Shown here: in pieces, positions 18,963 to 28,097 of the stretch
Layout of the letters: every line of letters begins with the position of its first letter
Position numbering within the stretch: position 1 is the stretch's first letter
Assembly: GCA_030601885.1 (NCBI GenBank)
Contig: JAUWAU010000006.1
Location: 62,001-126,000 of the forward strand
Source of the DNA: Armatimonadota bacterium
Lineage (GTDB): Bacteria; Armatimonadota; Zipacnadia; JAUWAU01
Direction: 5' to 3'
Length of the DNA stretch: 64,000 nt
Notes under the pieces: model-generated
Seen by the model: the letters and a program-made list of their open reading frames with translations, nothing else
Told to the model about the DNA's origin: nothing
The model's database searches: none
Translations under genes and position numbers: made by a program

Positions 18963-19412
18963 ATGCCAACCGAGACCGAGCGACCTCTGACTATCGACAA
19001 CCTCAAGTTCGACGACAGCGGCCTGATCCCGGCGGTCGTCCAGGACTGGCAGACGCTCGAGGTGCTCATGGTCGCCTATATGAACCGCGAGTCGCTGGAA
19101 AAGACCATCGCCACCGGCCTGACGCATTTCTGGAGCCGCTCGCGGCAGCAGTTCTGGAAAAAGGGCGAGACATCCGGGCACGTGCAGCGGGTCAAGAGCA
19201 TTCACACTGACATCTGCGACCGGGACACGCTGGTCGTGCGCGTTGAGCAGGTGGGCGCGGCGTGTCACGAGGGCTACCGAAGCTGCTTTTCGCTGCAGCT
19301 CCAGGACGACGGCACATTCGCCGTCGTCGGCGAGAGGGTGTTCGACCCTGATGCCGTCTATGGCGCGAGCAAGGGAGAGGGCACGAAAGACACGAATAGT
19401 GCGGGAGCGTAG
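18963..19412 (+). CDS. hisI: Phosphoribosyl-AMP cyclohydrolase
   Basis: 149 residues, monofunctional: there is no HisE pyrophosphohydrolase domain. Motifs are [15 protein letters not shown], the substrate loop [12 protein letters not shown], the metal-binding acid cluster DICDRD and the zinc-binding pair [13 protein letters not shown] 18963 was chosen over GTG 18936 because GGAGAG precedes it by a good distance and the protein then starts as in the family. The C-terminal tail is slightly longer than usual. hisE, hisG and hisC are not in the window. Confidence 0.94.
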   Translation: MPTETERPLTIDNLKFDDSGLIPAVVQDWQTLEVLMVAYMNRESLEKTIATGLTHFWSRSRQQFWKKGETSGHVQRVKSIHTDICDRDTLVVRVEQVGAACHEGYRSCFSLQLQDDGTFAVVGERVFDPDAVYGASKGEGTKDTNSAGA

Positions 19413-19472
19413 CACCTCCCCGGGCCTGCTGGCGTTCGCGAGGGCTCGAGTCGCAGGCGCCGGAACCTGCGC

Positions 19473-22451
19473 ATGCGGGGATGGGGGATGATGGCTGGGC
19501 AGGGCGCAATGCACCGAATCTGGCCGTTCATAATGGCGAGCGCTCTCTCGAGCGTTTTCAGCCCCCTCCTGTGCACTGGCCAAGCTACGCGCGAGGAGGC
19601 TCAGGCCAGGGAGTACTTCGAGCGGGGCCGCCGACTCTCGAATCAGGGGCAGTACGATAAGGCAGCCGCCGAGTTCCAGCGCTGCCTCAAGATACTGCCC
19701 ACGCATCAGGACGCCCACTTCAACCTGGCCCTCTGCTACCAGCGCCAGGGCAAGCACTCGGCCGCAGCCCGGACGTACGAGCGGCTCCTGAAGTTGTATC
19801 CCGCCGACGCCGACGCACGCCGTGGCCTCGGGGACGCGTATCTTGCCCTCGGCGACGCGCGCAAGGCGCTTTCGGCGCTCTCCTCGGCCGCGCGACTGGA
19901 GCCCAGCAACGCCGAGCTGCAGCTTAAGCTCGGGATGTGTTACGCGCAGCTCGGGCAGAGCGAGAACGCCCTTCAAGCCCTGAAGCGCGCCGCGCACCTG
20001 GCCCCCGACAATGCCGAAGTGAACCTGCGTCTGGCCGAGTCGTACGCGGCACAGGGCGACGTTGAGAATGCCGCCTATCACTACCGCAGGGTCATCGCCG
20101 CACAGCCCGACGATATGGCCGCCGAACTGGAGCTTGCCCGCCTGTATCAGGCAGCCGATCAGCACGCTTTGGCCGTCGGGCATCTCATCCGGGCGCTCGA
20201 GCGCCATCCCGGCGAGCCAGCTCTCGTTGACGCCATCGCGGCGTCCTACGCAGCACTGGGACTCATCGAGGACGCCATATCGAGCTACGAACAGCTATTG
20301 GCCCTGCAGCCGGACGCCGCCCGGGCCCGAATGGCGCTTGCCGAGCTTTATCTTGGCCGGGACGATTTCTTTTCCGCGGAGAGACAGCTCCGCGAACTGG
20401 TGCGCCTCAGGCCGGGAGACCCGAGCATGCTGGCGCTGTTGGCGATGTGTCTGGCGAACACGAACCGGCTCGACGAGGCGGTCGTCATGTATCAGACTGC
20501 CCTTGTGCTGGACCCGACGCGCACGGACTGTCGCCTGGACCTCGCCGCGATCTTTGCGGAGAAGAATAAGTACGATCTTGCGCTGACGCAGTACGAAAAG
20601 GTGGTCGAATTAGAGCCGACCAATCTCGTCGCCCTGACAGGCCTCGGTGAGGTCGCCATCGAAGTCGGAGAGCCGGAACGGGCCGTCGATGCCCTGTATC
20701 GGAGCGTGGTCGTGCGACCCGACGCAGTGCCCGTTCGCATCATCCTGGCCGAGCTGCTGCTGCAACAGGGCGATGTGCGGGGGGCCATGGCGCAATGCCG
20801 CTACCTGACGGCCGTCGCCCCAAAGAACATCGGGGCGCACGCTCTACTGGCTGACATACTTGAGGGGCTCGGGAGCCTCGAACAGGCCATTCAGCAGCGC
20901 CGCCGAATCCGCGACCTCGAACCCAGCTCGGCGGAGCCTCTGATCGCGCTGGGAGATACGCTTGCCAGGAACACCGAATTAGACGCCGCGGCCGCGGCCT
21001 ACAAGCAGGCACTCAGCATCGACACAAGCAGCATCCCGGCCGCCCTCGGGCTCGCCAGAGCCAGGACCGCCCAAGGCCGACACGAGGAAGCACTGCGACT
21101 CATACGTGGTGTTCTGAAGGCGCAGCCCCGCGACGCCGCGGCCATCTACGAGCTCGCCCGCACACTGCAGCAGGCCGGCGAGCGCGAAGAGGCTATTGAG
21201 GCCTACGGGAGGCTGCTCGAGGAGGTGCCGGATTCACCCGGTGGCTCGGCGGCGCTCCTGTCTCTGTACATCCAAGCGGGCGACTACGAGCCGGCCATGG
21301 AGTTCGTCGCGGAGCGGCTCAAGCGCCGCGATGGCGGCGATGTGGTAGCCTTGTTCGCACGCCTGGTCGAGCGTCGGTGGGGGACGGCCATCGCGTTAGA
21401 GCGCATGGAGGCTCTTCGGCGGCTCGCACCCAGCCGCCCGCCGGTGCTCAAGGCGTTGACCGCGCTGTATGAGCGGGTCAAGCGCAAGCGTGACGGCGCA
21501 GCCGCTCGCAAGGTCATTCTGTCGGCAGACGACGCGCCCCTGAACGAGCGCATCGCTCGAGCTCTGGCGGCGTCGGCCGCGCAGTGCCTCCGACAGGCGC
21601 CGGACGACATCGAGCGCGCCCTGGCACTGACTGCAAGTGAGGGCGCGGGCTTGCAGCTCATGGAGCTATACCGGCAGGGAGAGCGCTTTGCGGATGCCAT
21701 CGTCGAGGGCGAGCGCCTGGTGGCCAGGCATCCTGAAAGCATCGAGCTGCAGCAGATGCTGGCCGAGCTGCACTACCACAATGGAACGCCGGAGCAGGCC
21801 ATCGCCGCGTTCCTGCGCGCACGTGAGGCGCGGCCCGATGGCGCAGCCGCCGACTTCGGGCTCGCCCGATTGTACGGCCTCCAGGAGCAGTGGGACGAAG
21901 CGGTGGGCGTGCTCAGGCGTCTGAAGGACACGAACAGCTCGGACCCGCGCGTGCTTGCCGAGCTGGCGAGGGCCGAGGAGCACATGGGCGACTCGGAACA
22001 GGCGACCCGCCTGTACGACCGGGCCGTCTTCCTGGCGGCCGACGTGGCCCCCCTCCGCGAACTGCTCGCTGCCGCGCTGCTGCGCCAGGACAGGATCGAG
22101 GAGGCCGTGTGGGAGCTGACCCACGCGGTGGCTTTGGACGCCGATTCGCCAGCTGTGGCGCTGCTGCCGGAACTTGCAGAGGGGAATCCAACGGGGCTGC
22201 AGCTTATCGTGGAGAGCTTGCGGGACCGTGCGAGGACGCGGCCGCCGAGTGCTGCACTGTGCCGCACCGTGCTGCAGGCGTGCGAGCGATCCGGCGACTC
22301 CGAACTCGGGCATGAGACCCTTGCCGCGCTCGCCGCCGCCTGGCCCCGGAGCGCGGCGGCGCGGCAATTGGCGGCGCTGGAACAAGAACCGGCCGAGGGA
22401 ACGGGAGATAGCAGCCGGGCTGGCGATGGCAGTGCCTCTACTAACCACTGA
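19473..22451 (+). CDS. Large tetratricopeptide-repeat protein, exported
   Basis: 992 residues. A hydrophobic signal follows a start at ATG 19473 or, more likely by signal shape, ATG 19509 (IWPFIMASALSSVF). The remainder is almost wholly TPR units of 34 residues, for example QGQYDKAAAEFQRCLKILP, GDVENAAYHYRRVIAAQP and LDEAVVMYQTALVLDP, with a shorter degenerate tail. TPR arrays bind partner proteins, often in cell-envelope or secretion complexes. No catalytic domain is visible. It lies 60 bp after hisI and 35 bp before an ABC ATPase gene. Confidence 0.88.
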   Translation: MRGWGMMAGQGAMHRIWPFIMASALSSVFSPLLCTGQATREEAQAREYFERGRRLSNQGQYDKAAAEFQRCLKILPTHQDAHFNLALCYQRQGKHSAAARTYERLLKLYPADADARRGLGDAYLALGDARKALSALSSAARLEPSNAELQLKLGMCYAQLGQSENALQALKRAAHLAPDNAEVNLRLAESYAAQGDVENAAYHYRRVIAAQPDDMAAELELARLYQAADQHALAVGHLIRALERHPGEPALVDAIAASYAALGLIEDAISSYEQLLALQPDAARARMALAELYLGRDDFFSAERQLRELVRLRPGDPSMLALLAMCLANTNRLDEAVVMYQTALVLDPTRTDCRLDLAAIFAEKNKYDLALTQYEKVVELEPTNLVALTGLGEVAIEVGEPERAVDALYRSVVVRPDAVPVRIILAELLLQQGDVRGAMAQCRYLTAVAPKNIGAHALLADILEGLGSLEQAIQQRRRIRDLEPSSAEPLIALGDTLARNTELDAAAAAYKQALSIDTSSIPAALGLARARTAQGRHEEALRLIRGVLKAQPRDAAAIYELARTLQQAGEREEAIEAYGRLLEEVPDSPGGSAALLSLYIQAGDYEPAMEFVAERLKRRDGGDVVALFARLVERRWGTAIALERMEALRRLAPSRPPVLKALTALYERVKRKRDGAAARKVILSADDAPLNERIARALAASAAQCLRQAPDDIERALALTASEGAGLQLMELYRQGERFADAIVEGERLVARHPESIELQQMLAELHYHNGTPEQAIAAFLRAREARPDGAAADFGLARLYGLQEQWDEAVGVLRRLKDTNSSDPRVLAELARAEEHMGDSEQATRLYDRAVFLAADVAPLRELLAAALLRQDRIEEAVWELTHAVALDADSPAVALLPELAEGNPTGLQLIVESLRDRARTRPPSAALCRTVLQACERSGDSELGHETLAALAAAWPRSAAARQLAALEQEPAEGTGDSSRAGDGSASTNH

Positions 22452-22486
22452 CGACTGATCACTGCCCGCTGCACTGCAGAGGATAA

Positions 22487-24016
22487 ATGGCAACAGAGCT
22501 CGTTCTCGAGATGCGTCACATCACCAAGGACTATCCCGGCGTCCGGGCGCTCGACGATGTGAGCTTCGAGCTGCGGCGCGGCGAGGTCCACGCTCTGGTG
22601 GGAGAGAATGGCGCGGGCAAGTCCACGCTCATGAAAGTGCTCGCCGGCGCCGTAGCCAAGGATGCCGGCGAGACACTGGTGGGTGGCGAGCCGGTGGAGA
22701 TCACCTCCCCGCACGATGCCATGGACGCGGGCGTCAGCGTGATCTACCAGGAGTTTAACCTCGTCCCCTACCTTTCGGTGGCCGAGAACATCTACCTGGG
22801 CCGCGAGCCGAAGCTGCCCTTTGGCTTTATCGACTGGCGCAGCATGCGCTCCGGGGCAGCCGAGGCGTTGGCCCGCATCGGCGCAAGCATCTCCCCCCGG
22901 GCCGTCATCAGCGACTTGAGCGTCGCCGAGCAGCAAATGGTGGAGATCGCCCGGGCGCTGTCGGTGGACGCCCGAGTCATCGTCATGGACGAGCCCTCCG
23001 CCACACTCACCGAGCACGAGCTGAAGTCGTTGTTCGGTCAGATCGAGTCGCTCAAGGACGCGGGCGTGGGCATTGTGTACATATCGCATCGACTCGAGGA
23101 GATATTCCAGATCGCCGACCGCGTCACAGTGCTCCGCGACGGGCATCGGATAGGCACCGAGGACATCGAGAACGTCGATCACCGGAGCATCGTTCGGATG
23201 ATGGTGGGGCGGGAATTGCGCGAGCGCCCCGAGGCCGCGACCGCAGCCGTGGGTGACGTGCTGCTTCAGGTCGAGGGCCTCAGGCGAGCCGGCGTCCTCG
23301 AGGACATCTCGTTCGAGCTGCACGCCGGGGAGATACTGGGAATCGCCGGCCTCGTCGGCGCCGGTAGGACGGAGCTGGCTCGGGCCATCTTCGGGGCCGA
23401 CAGACGCGATGCCGGGCGCATACTGCTCAACGGCGAGGAGGTGCCTCTGGCGTCGCCGGCGGAGGCGATTCGGCGCGGCATCGGCTTCGTCACCGAAGAT
23501 CGCCAACTGCAAGGCCTCGTGCTGGAGATGGCCCTCAAAGAGAACGTGACCCTGGCCAACCTTGGCGCGATCACCACCGGCGGCTTCATTCGCCGGCGCG
23601 CCGAGGACGAGGCGGCCACGGATTTCGTCGCCGATCTCGACATCCGCACCCCCAGCATAAACCAGCGGACCCTCAATCTAAGCGGCGGGAACCAGCAGAA
23701 AGTCGTGCTGGCAAAGTGGCTCTTTGCCGCCGCCCACCACGACGCGCGGGCGCGGATACTCATCTTCGATGAGCCCACCCGGGGTATCGACGTCGGGTCG
23801 AAGGCCGAGATTCACGACATCATGCGGCGGCTGGTCCGCGACGGCGCGGGCGTGATCATGATCTCGTCGGAGCTGCCGGAGATCCTGCAGATGAGCGACC
23901 GCATCCTGGTGATGCGAGAGGGGCGCATCGCCGGCGAGCTCGCCCGGCAGGAGGCGACCCAGGAGCGCATCATGATGCTCGCCACCGGCGCCACCGAATC
24001 CACCGCCACACTGTAG
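22487..24016 (+). CDS. Sugar-type ABC transporter ATP-binding protein (RbsA/MglA class)
   Basis: 509 residues with two fused ATPase domains. Domain 1 has Walker A GENGAGKST, an unusual signature region (ISDLSVAEQQMVEIARAL) and Walker B VIVMDEPSATLT. Domain 2 has the degenerate P-loop GLVGAGRTEL, signature LSGGNQQKVVLAKWL and Walker B LIFDEPTRGID. This is the standard layout for ribose, galactose or xylose importers. No permease or sugar-binding gene lies beside it, which is unusual. The start is ATG 22487 with AGAGGA upstream. Confidence 0.93.
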   Translation: MATELVLEMRHITKDYPGVRALDDVSFELRRGEVHALVGENGAGKSTLMKVLAGAVAKDAGETLVGGEPVEITSPHDAMDAGVSVIYQEFNLVPYLSVAENIYLGREPKLPFGFIDWRSMRSGAAEALARIGASISPRAVISDLSVAEQQMVEIARALSVDARVIVMDEPSATLTEHELKSLFGQIESLKDAGVGIVYISHRLEEIFQIADRVTVLRDGHRIGTEDIENVDHRSIVRMMVGRELRERPEAATAAVGDVLLQVEGLRRAGVLEDISFELHAGEILGIAGLVGAGRTELARAIFGADRRDAGRILLNGEEVPLASPAEAIRRGIGFVTEDRQLQGLVLEMALKENVTLANLGAITTGGFIRRRAEDEAATDFVADLDIRTPSINQRTLNLSGGNQQKVVLAKWLFAAAHHDARARILIFDEPTRGIDVGSKAEIHDIMRRLVRDGAGVIMISSELPEILQMSDRILVMREGRIAGELARQEATQERIMMLATGATESTATL

Positions 24017-24040
24017 GGCGGGATCTCCGTGCCCCGCCCT
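24015..24040 (+). terminator. Hairpin after the ABC ATPase gene
   Basis: Eight-base stem AGGGCGGG / CCCGCCCT with a ten-base loop, starting within the stop codon and followed by CCTTTGCCTT. It is terminator-like but the T-run is weak. It sits between convergent genes. Confidence 0.45.
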
Positions 24041-24088
24041 CCTTTGCCTTGTCTGTTGCTAGCCACTGACCACTAGCCACTGCCTTCA

Positions 24089-24514
24089 TCACTTCATGCC
24101 GAGCAGCAGCAAGCCTCCTACGATCAGTACCGCGCCGGCAAACTTGGTCACCGTGAACGCCTCGTGCAGCAGCAGCACGGCCAGGATGGCAGCCACCAAC
24201 GGGTACGTGGCCGTAAAGGGGACGAGGCGGCTGACCTCCGTCCGCTGCAGCGCCGCGAAGTACGTCCACTGTGCGGCGACGGACACCAAGACGGCGCTGA
24301 CGACGAAGCACAGCACCCCTTTCGTATCCGCATGCACGATCTCGCCGAATTTGCCCCTGGCCAGCGCGTAGATGGCCAGTATGACAGCCGCCGTAAACGC
24401 GCGCACGCAGAGGCCCGTATCGGCCGCAACCGTACGCAGAGCCACCTTATCGATGAGCGGTGTTGTGCCCCAGAGCACTACCGTCAGCAGGGCGTACACG
24501 TGCCAAGACGACAT
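24089..24514 (-). CDS. Half-size EamA-family transporter
   Basis: 141 residues with one EamA unit of about five membrane helices: HVYALLTVVLWGTTPLIDK, CFVVSAVLVSVAAQW, LVPFTATYPLVAAILAVLLL and KFAGAVLIVGGLLLLGMK. ATG 24514 was chosen because GGGGA lies a few bases upstream and the protein begins with the usual first helix; the frame extends further upstream but that part does not look coding. Half-size members are thought to work as dimers. It marks the left edge of the repeat-rich region. The substrate is unknown. Confidence 0.8.
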   Translation of the reverse strand: MSSWHVYALLTVVLWGTTPLIDKVALRTVAADTGLCVRAFTAAVILAIYALARGKFGEIVHADTKGVLCFVVSAVLVSVAAQWTYFAALQRTEVSRLVPFTATYPLVAAILAVLLLHEAFTVTKFAGAVLIVGGLLLLGMK

Positions 24515-24730
24515 GTGCTCGTCCCCTTTCGCGAATGTCACCAGGCAAGCATCGGGCCTGATCGGCTGGTGCTTCGTTGCGTGAGTTCGAGTAAGAACGG
24601 CAGCGGGCCAAGAATGGCCCGGCGTTCGCCGCAACCGAGCCTGTTCGGGGCTCAAGTGCAGCATCCGGATTTTGTGGGCCGGACGGCTTCTATCAGCCAA
24701 GGCAATGCGACACTGCGAGGCTTTGACCTT

Positions 24731-25006
24731 CCTCGAAGATTTGGTCGTGTGCCTTTCTGTAGGCGAGTACCTGTGGCTCGCTGCCGTGCCTCTGTCGATC
24801 CCTGACAGATGGGCCAGCACAGCAATCTTCATCGTTTCCGGGTGGCCCAACAGGGCCATGGAGAACTACCTCGAAGATTTGCTCGTGTGCCTTTCTGTAG
24901 GCGAGTACCTGTGGCTCGCTGCCGTCCCTCTGTCGATCGCTGACAGATGGGCCAGCACAGCAATCTTCATCGTTTCCGGGTGGCCCAACAGGGCCATGAA
25001 GAACTT
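24731..25006. repeat. Direct tandem duplication, two 138-bp units
   Basis: Units 24731-24868 and 24869-25006 are nearly identical, differing at only a handful of positions. The period is a multiple of three, so both strands show repeated open frames, but there is no start with a ribosome site and no family resemblance. I treat it as a non-coding duplication in the gap 24515-25596, which otherwise holds only repeat material. Confidence 0.75.
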
Positions 25007-25010
25007 CTTC

Positions 25011-25550
25011 GAATTTCGGGGGACATTCATGATAGGTACCTGTGAGGCTGTCGAGTTCGACAGCCTCTGGGGGAAAGCGGAGATTTCCCCTCGGCGCCAG
25101 AAGTGGTCTCATGGCCCAAGGAGGCTATGAGCCAGTTCTTGGTGATCGTCCCATCCTGGCAGCACGGGTGGCGGTGCGTGCTCAACGAGCTTTGCCTGTC
25201 AGAGGCATGGCCCCTGTTAGAGGGGCACCTCGGACAGGTGCTCTTACAGCCATTTGTCATCTCGGTGGGTAGGTCAGCGGTCGGACGCGACCGGACATCC
25301 ACCGACATTTGCTCGACACGATACGTAAGCCCGCCCGGCTGGCTCACCGCGGCGCCGTGTTGACGCCGTCTTCTCCTTTCTCTCTTTTGCCTTCTCCCTG
25401 CCGTTGCACCGATGGACTTGCCAAATGGGACATACACGACGTATACTTACAGCAGAATTCCCGCAATCGGCGCTTGGGACGGCGGACGGCAGAGCCGAGG
25501 GAGCCGCGCAAGCAGCGGACCAAGAATTAAGTATGGTGTCCCCGGAATTC
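25011..25550. repeat. Accessory-island repeat, copy A
   Basis: About 540 bp matching copy B (26927-27340) over most of its length and copy C (29762-29879) over a core. It is bounded by the GGGGACA/GAATTC motif at both ends (25011 and 25524-25550). Shared core pieces include a pyrimidine-rich run, then GATGGACTTGCCAA and CACGACGTATACTTA. It contains an 11-bp perfect palindrome at 25044-25067. No convincing gene is inside. Confidence 0.7.
25044..25067. repeat. Perfect 11-bp inverted repeat
   Basis: Arms GAGGCTGTCGA and TCGACAGCCTC separated by two bases. It is absent from the otherwise matching copy B, so it is an insertion into, or loss from, the repeat. Confidence 0.6.
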
Positions 25551-25596
25551 TGGACGTGGACTGTCGCCGGGTGTTGCGCGCAGGAGGGATGTGACC

Positions 25597-26814
25597 ATGG
25601 TGGGCACCAACGCCGTGTGGCCATACCCTAGACGCGGGCGGCCAACGCTACGCCGACACTCCCATGCCAGGCAGCGCAGCGCGCTGTTGCCTGGGCTCAT
25701 GGCGGCGCTGGCGCTTGGCGCAGGCTGCGCACGTGAGAGGCCCGTACTCGTCCCCTGCGCCTGGCGCTTGGCTCCGTCTCCTGATGGGCGCTTCATCGCA
25801 TTCGCGGCCCAGCTCCACCTGCTGACCGGCTCGGCCAGGAGGCAACCGGGCCATCCCATATTCGTCCTCGACGTTACGGAAGGCGAGGTCGTCGTTGAGA
25901 CGCACCTACCCCCCGACGGGAATGACTTCTACCCGCGCTGGCACGCCTCGGAGCACCGTTTGCTCTTTGTCCGCGGTCCCGCAGCCGGTGCCGGCAGACA
26001 GTGGGAGCTGGTCGAGCTTTCCGTGCCCGGCGGAGAGGAACGCCCCCTGGGTTTGGCGCTCGGCGCATCCCTGTTGCTTCCCTCTCGGTGGTTGTGGCGG
26101 GGACGGCCGGGCGAGGAGCCGATCTTCGTGAGGGTGTGGGGGTCGGGCCGGCCTGGCAGCCTCGCATCGGGGATATACAAGGCGGCTATCGAGGGTGGGC
26201 AGTGGTCATTGACTCCAGTGGCGCTGGACGACGGTCCTGACAGCGGCCTGATCAAGTTCTGGCTGCCTGAAGCGGACCAGGCGGGAGAAGTGCAGATGGT
26301 CGCCTTGAGTGTCTGGGGGAGCGGGGCGGAGAGCAAGTGGGCAGTATGCGTGGTGGAGACCGACGAAGGCAAGGTGCGTCAGGTAGGGCCCACCTTCGGC
26401 CAGTGCTACGGGACGGATGTGTCCCCAGACGGCTCGTTGTTTGCTGCTGTCGAGCGACGGGGGACAGACAAACAGGCCCGTGTCATCGACATCGGCAAGC
26501 CCGACACTTCGAGGACCATGGCATTGCCCAAGGACGTGTCGTTTCTACGCTGGAGCCCGGCCGGTACGCACCTGTTGGCATGGGGAGGTGGGCAAAAGTC
26601 GCGCGGCAGCCGTCTGTGGCTCATCGACCCCATGGGGGACAGCCAGCGGCAGATCGGGAATGACGAGTGGTACCCATCGGCAGCCACTTGGCTCCCGAAC
26701 GGCAATGAGGTCGTCGTCGCGGCCGAGGCGGCGTTGTGGGTCGTGGAGATCGACACCGGCGACAAGCGGAAGCTCTGGGAGTTCCCTCCCGAGTACCAGA
26801 GGCAGTACGAGTAG
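25597..26814 (+). CDS. TolB/WD40-like beta-propeller lipoprotein
   Basis: 405 residues. The ATG at 25597 was chosen over GTG 25591 because AGGAGGG lies about eight bases before it. A twin-Arg-like basic start (RRGRPTLRRHSHARQR) leads to a hydrophobic stretch and a lipobox-like LGAGC. The mature part has TolB/PD40-type blades: APSPDGRFIAFAA, FYPRWHASEHRLLFV, VSPDGSLFAAVERR, LRWSPAGTHLLAW and ATWLPNGNEVVVA. It lies between repeat copies A and B, and its stop codon runs directly into a GAATTC/GGGGACAC motif. The function is unknown. Confidence 0.8.
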   Translation: MVGTNAVWPYPRRGRPTLRRHSHARQRSALLPGLMAALALGAGCARERPVLVPCAWRLAPSPDGRFIAFAAQLHLLTGSARRQPGHPIFVLDVTEGEVVVETHLPPDGNDFYPRWHASEHRLLFVRGPAAGAGRQWELVELSVPGGEERPLGLALGASLLLPSRWLWRGRPGEEPIFVRVWGSGRPGSLASGIYKAAIEGGQWSLTPVALDDGPDSGLIKFWLPEADQAGEVQMVALSVWGSGAESKWAVCVVETDEGKVRQVGPTFGQCYGTDVSPDGSLFAAVERRGTDKQARVIDIGKPDTSRTMALPKDVSFLRWSPAGTHLLAWGGGQKSRGSRLWLIDPMGDSQRQIGNDEWYPSAATWLPNGNEVVVAAEAALWVVEIDTGDKRKLWEFPPEYQRQYE

Positions 26815-26904
26815 AATTCGGGGGAGAATTCCGGGGACACCATGGTAAATCCGTGACGCCCCGTTCGGCCGCCCCAGAATTCTGGGGACACCTTACTAAA
26901 TTAT
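26814..26904. repeat. Two GAATTC/GGGGACAC motifs downstream of the propeller gene
   Basis: GAATTCCGGGGACACCATGG at about 26826 and GAATTCTGGGGACACCTTAC at 26878, with a further GAATTC at 26814. They match, in opposite orientation, the motif at 25524 and 27314. The spacer 26815-27419 holds these motifs, repeat copy B and a promoter, and no gene. Confidence 0.6.
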
Positions 26905-26926
26905 TGATGCCCCAAGCAGCCGCGTC

Positions 26927-27340
26927 TAATTCCGGGGAGATTCATGATAGGTATATGTCAAGGGGAAAGCGGAGATTGCCCCCCGGCAGAGGTAAACGTC
27001 CCATCCTGGCGGCACGGATGGCGGTACTTGGTCAGCGAGCTTTTTTCATCTCAGTCTAGAGGCCCGCGGTCGGGCGCGACCGGACATCCAGCGACATTTG
27101 CCCAACACGATACGTAAGCCCATCCCCCCGGCTCACCGCGGCGGCCTATTGACGTCGTCTTCTCCTTTCTCCCTTTTGCCTTCTCCCTGCCGTTGCACCG
27201 ATGGACTTGCCAACTGGGACATACACGACGTATACTTACAGCGGAATTGCCGGAATCGGCGCTTGGGCCGGCGGAAAGGCAGAGCCGAGGGAGCCGCGCA
27301 AGCATCGGGCCAAGAATTAAGTATGGTGTCCCCGGAATTC
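26927..27340. repeat. Accessory-island repeat, copy B
   Basis: About 414 bp, collinear with copy A but lacking two internal stretches. The region from GCGACCGGACATCCA to the terminal GTGTCCCCGGAATTC is the best conserved. Both copies A and B end in the same motif at the right edge (27314-27340 here). Confidence 0.7.
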
Positions 27341-27368
27341 CGAACTGCGATTATTGCGGGCAGACATC

Positions 27369-27397
27369 TTGACACCACGCGCGTAATGGGGCATAAG
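27369..27397 (+). promoter_or_regulatory. Candidate promoter for the toxin-antitoxin-like pair
   Basis: Perfect -35 TTGACA at 27369-27374 and -10 CATAAG at 27392-27397 with a 17-bp spacer. It lies 22 bp before GTG 27420, immediately after repeat copy B. Confidence 0.45.
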
Positions 27398-27419
27398 CAA
27401 CTGAGAGAGGCGAGGTCCG

Positions 27420-28085
27420 GTGGCTTATCGCACACGGCGCACAACCGATGAAGTCCTGGGGGACAACATCCTTGCGTTGTGTATGTTGTATCTCTCGCGC
27501 GAGCATGGTCGGGAGGGCGACAAACTCAAGGCGATGAAGATGCTGTTCCTTGCGGCCTACGACATGTTCCGAGATCAGACAAAGGCTCTGAACATCCGTT
27601 TCTACCGCTACGAAAAGGGCCCGTATTCAACGGAAGCACAAGGGGCCTGGGAGGCGTCGGGCGACGCTGGCTTTCTGATTCGGCCCCGCACCGCTTTTGA
27701 CCAACTTCACCTGACCAACGAGGGTGTGCAACTTGCCAGAGAATTCTACGGGGACGCACTCTCGACCGGGCCAAACAAGGCGATTCGTGACTGCTTGCTG
27801 GGCGTAGCCGAAGAGTATGGTGATTGCCGCACCTCGCGCATCATGGAGGACGTATACGAAATGCGTGTGGAGACGGTAGAAAAACCGGGCGAGCCACGGA
27901 GGATCAGGGACATACAGCACGGCACTTTCACGCATCTCATTGAATCGGAAGACGCAGTAACCGCGCTCGATATCGGTGAGGGATGGCTGACCACTTTGGC
28001 TATCGAATTCAGTCCAAGGCACCGGGCAGGCATGGCTGCGGCAATGGAGGATCTTGCGGCCGGTAGGGTCCACGTAGTGCCATAG
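27420..28085 (+). CDS. Panacea/SocA-like domain protein (tentative antitoxin)
   Basis: 221 residues from GTG 27420, with GAGAGGCGAGG upstream. The stretch KLKAMKMLFLAAYDMF, then FYRYEKGPYSTEAQGAWE and LTNEGVQLAREFY, resembles the Panacea (DUF4065) fold found in many antitoxins and in the proteolytic adaptor SocA. The gene lies 12 bp upstream of a RelE-like toxin gene in the same direction, which is the expected antitoxin-first order. The family call rests on a few motifs and is not certain. Confidence 0.5.
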   Translation: MAYRTRRTTDEVLGDNILALCMLYLSREHGREGDKLKAMKMLFLAAYDMFRDQTKALNIRFYRYEKGPYSTEAQGAWEASGDAGFLIRPRTAFDQLHLTNEGVQLAREFYGDALSTGPNKAIRDCLLGVAEEYGDCRTSRIMEDVYEMRVETVEKPGEPRRIRDIQHGTFTHLIESEDAVTALDIGEGWLTTLAIEFSPRHRAGMAAAMEDLAAGRVHVVP

Positions 28086-28097
28086 CGGAGATGGCCA

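Noticed and set aside
17994..20207. Long minus-strand open frame (737 codons)
   Set aside because: It covers hisA, hisF, hisI and the TPR gene on the opposite strand. The plus-strand genes are well supported.
24672..25130. Open frame across the 138-bp duplication as a gene
   Set aside because: There is no ribosome site, no family match, and the frame ends in repeat copy A. The duplication explains the open frame on both strands.
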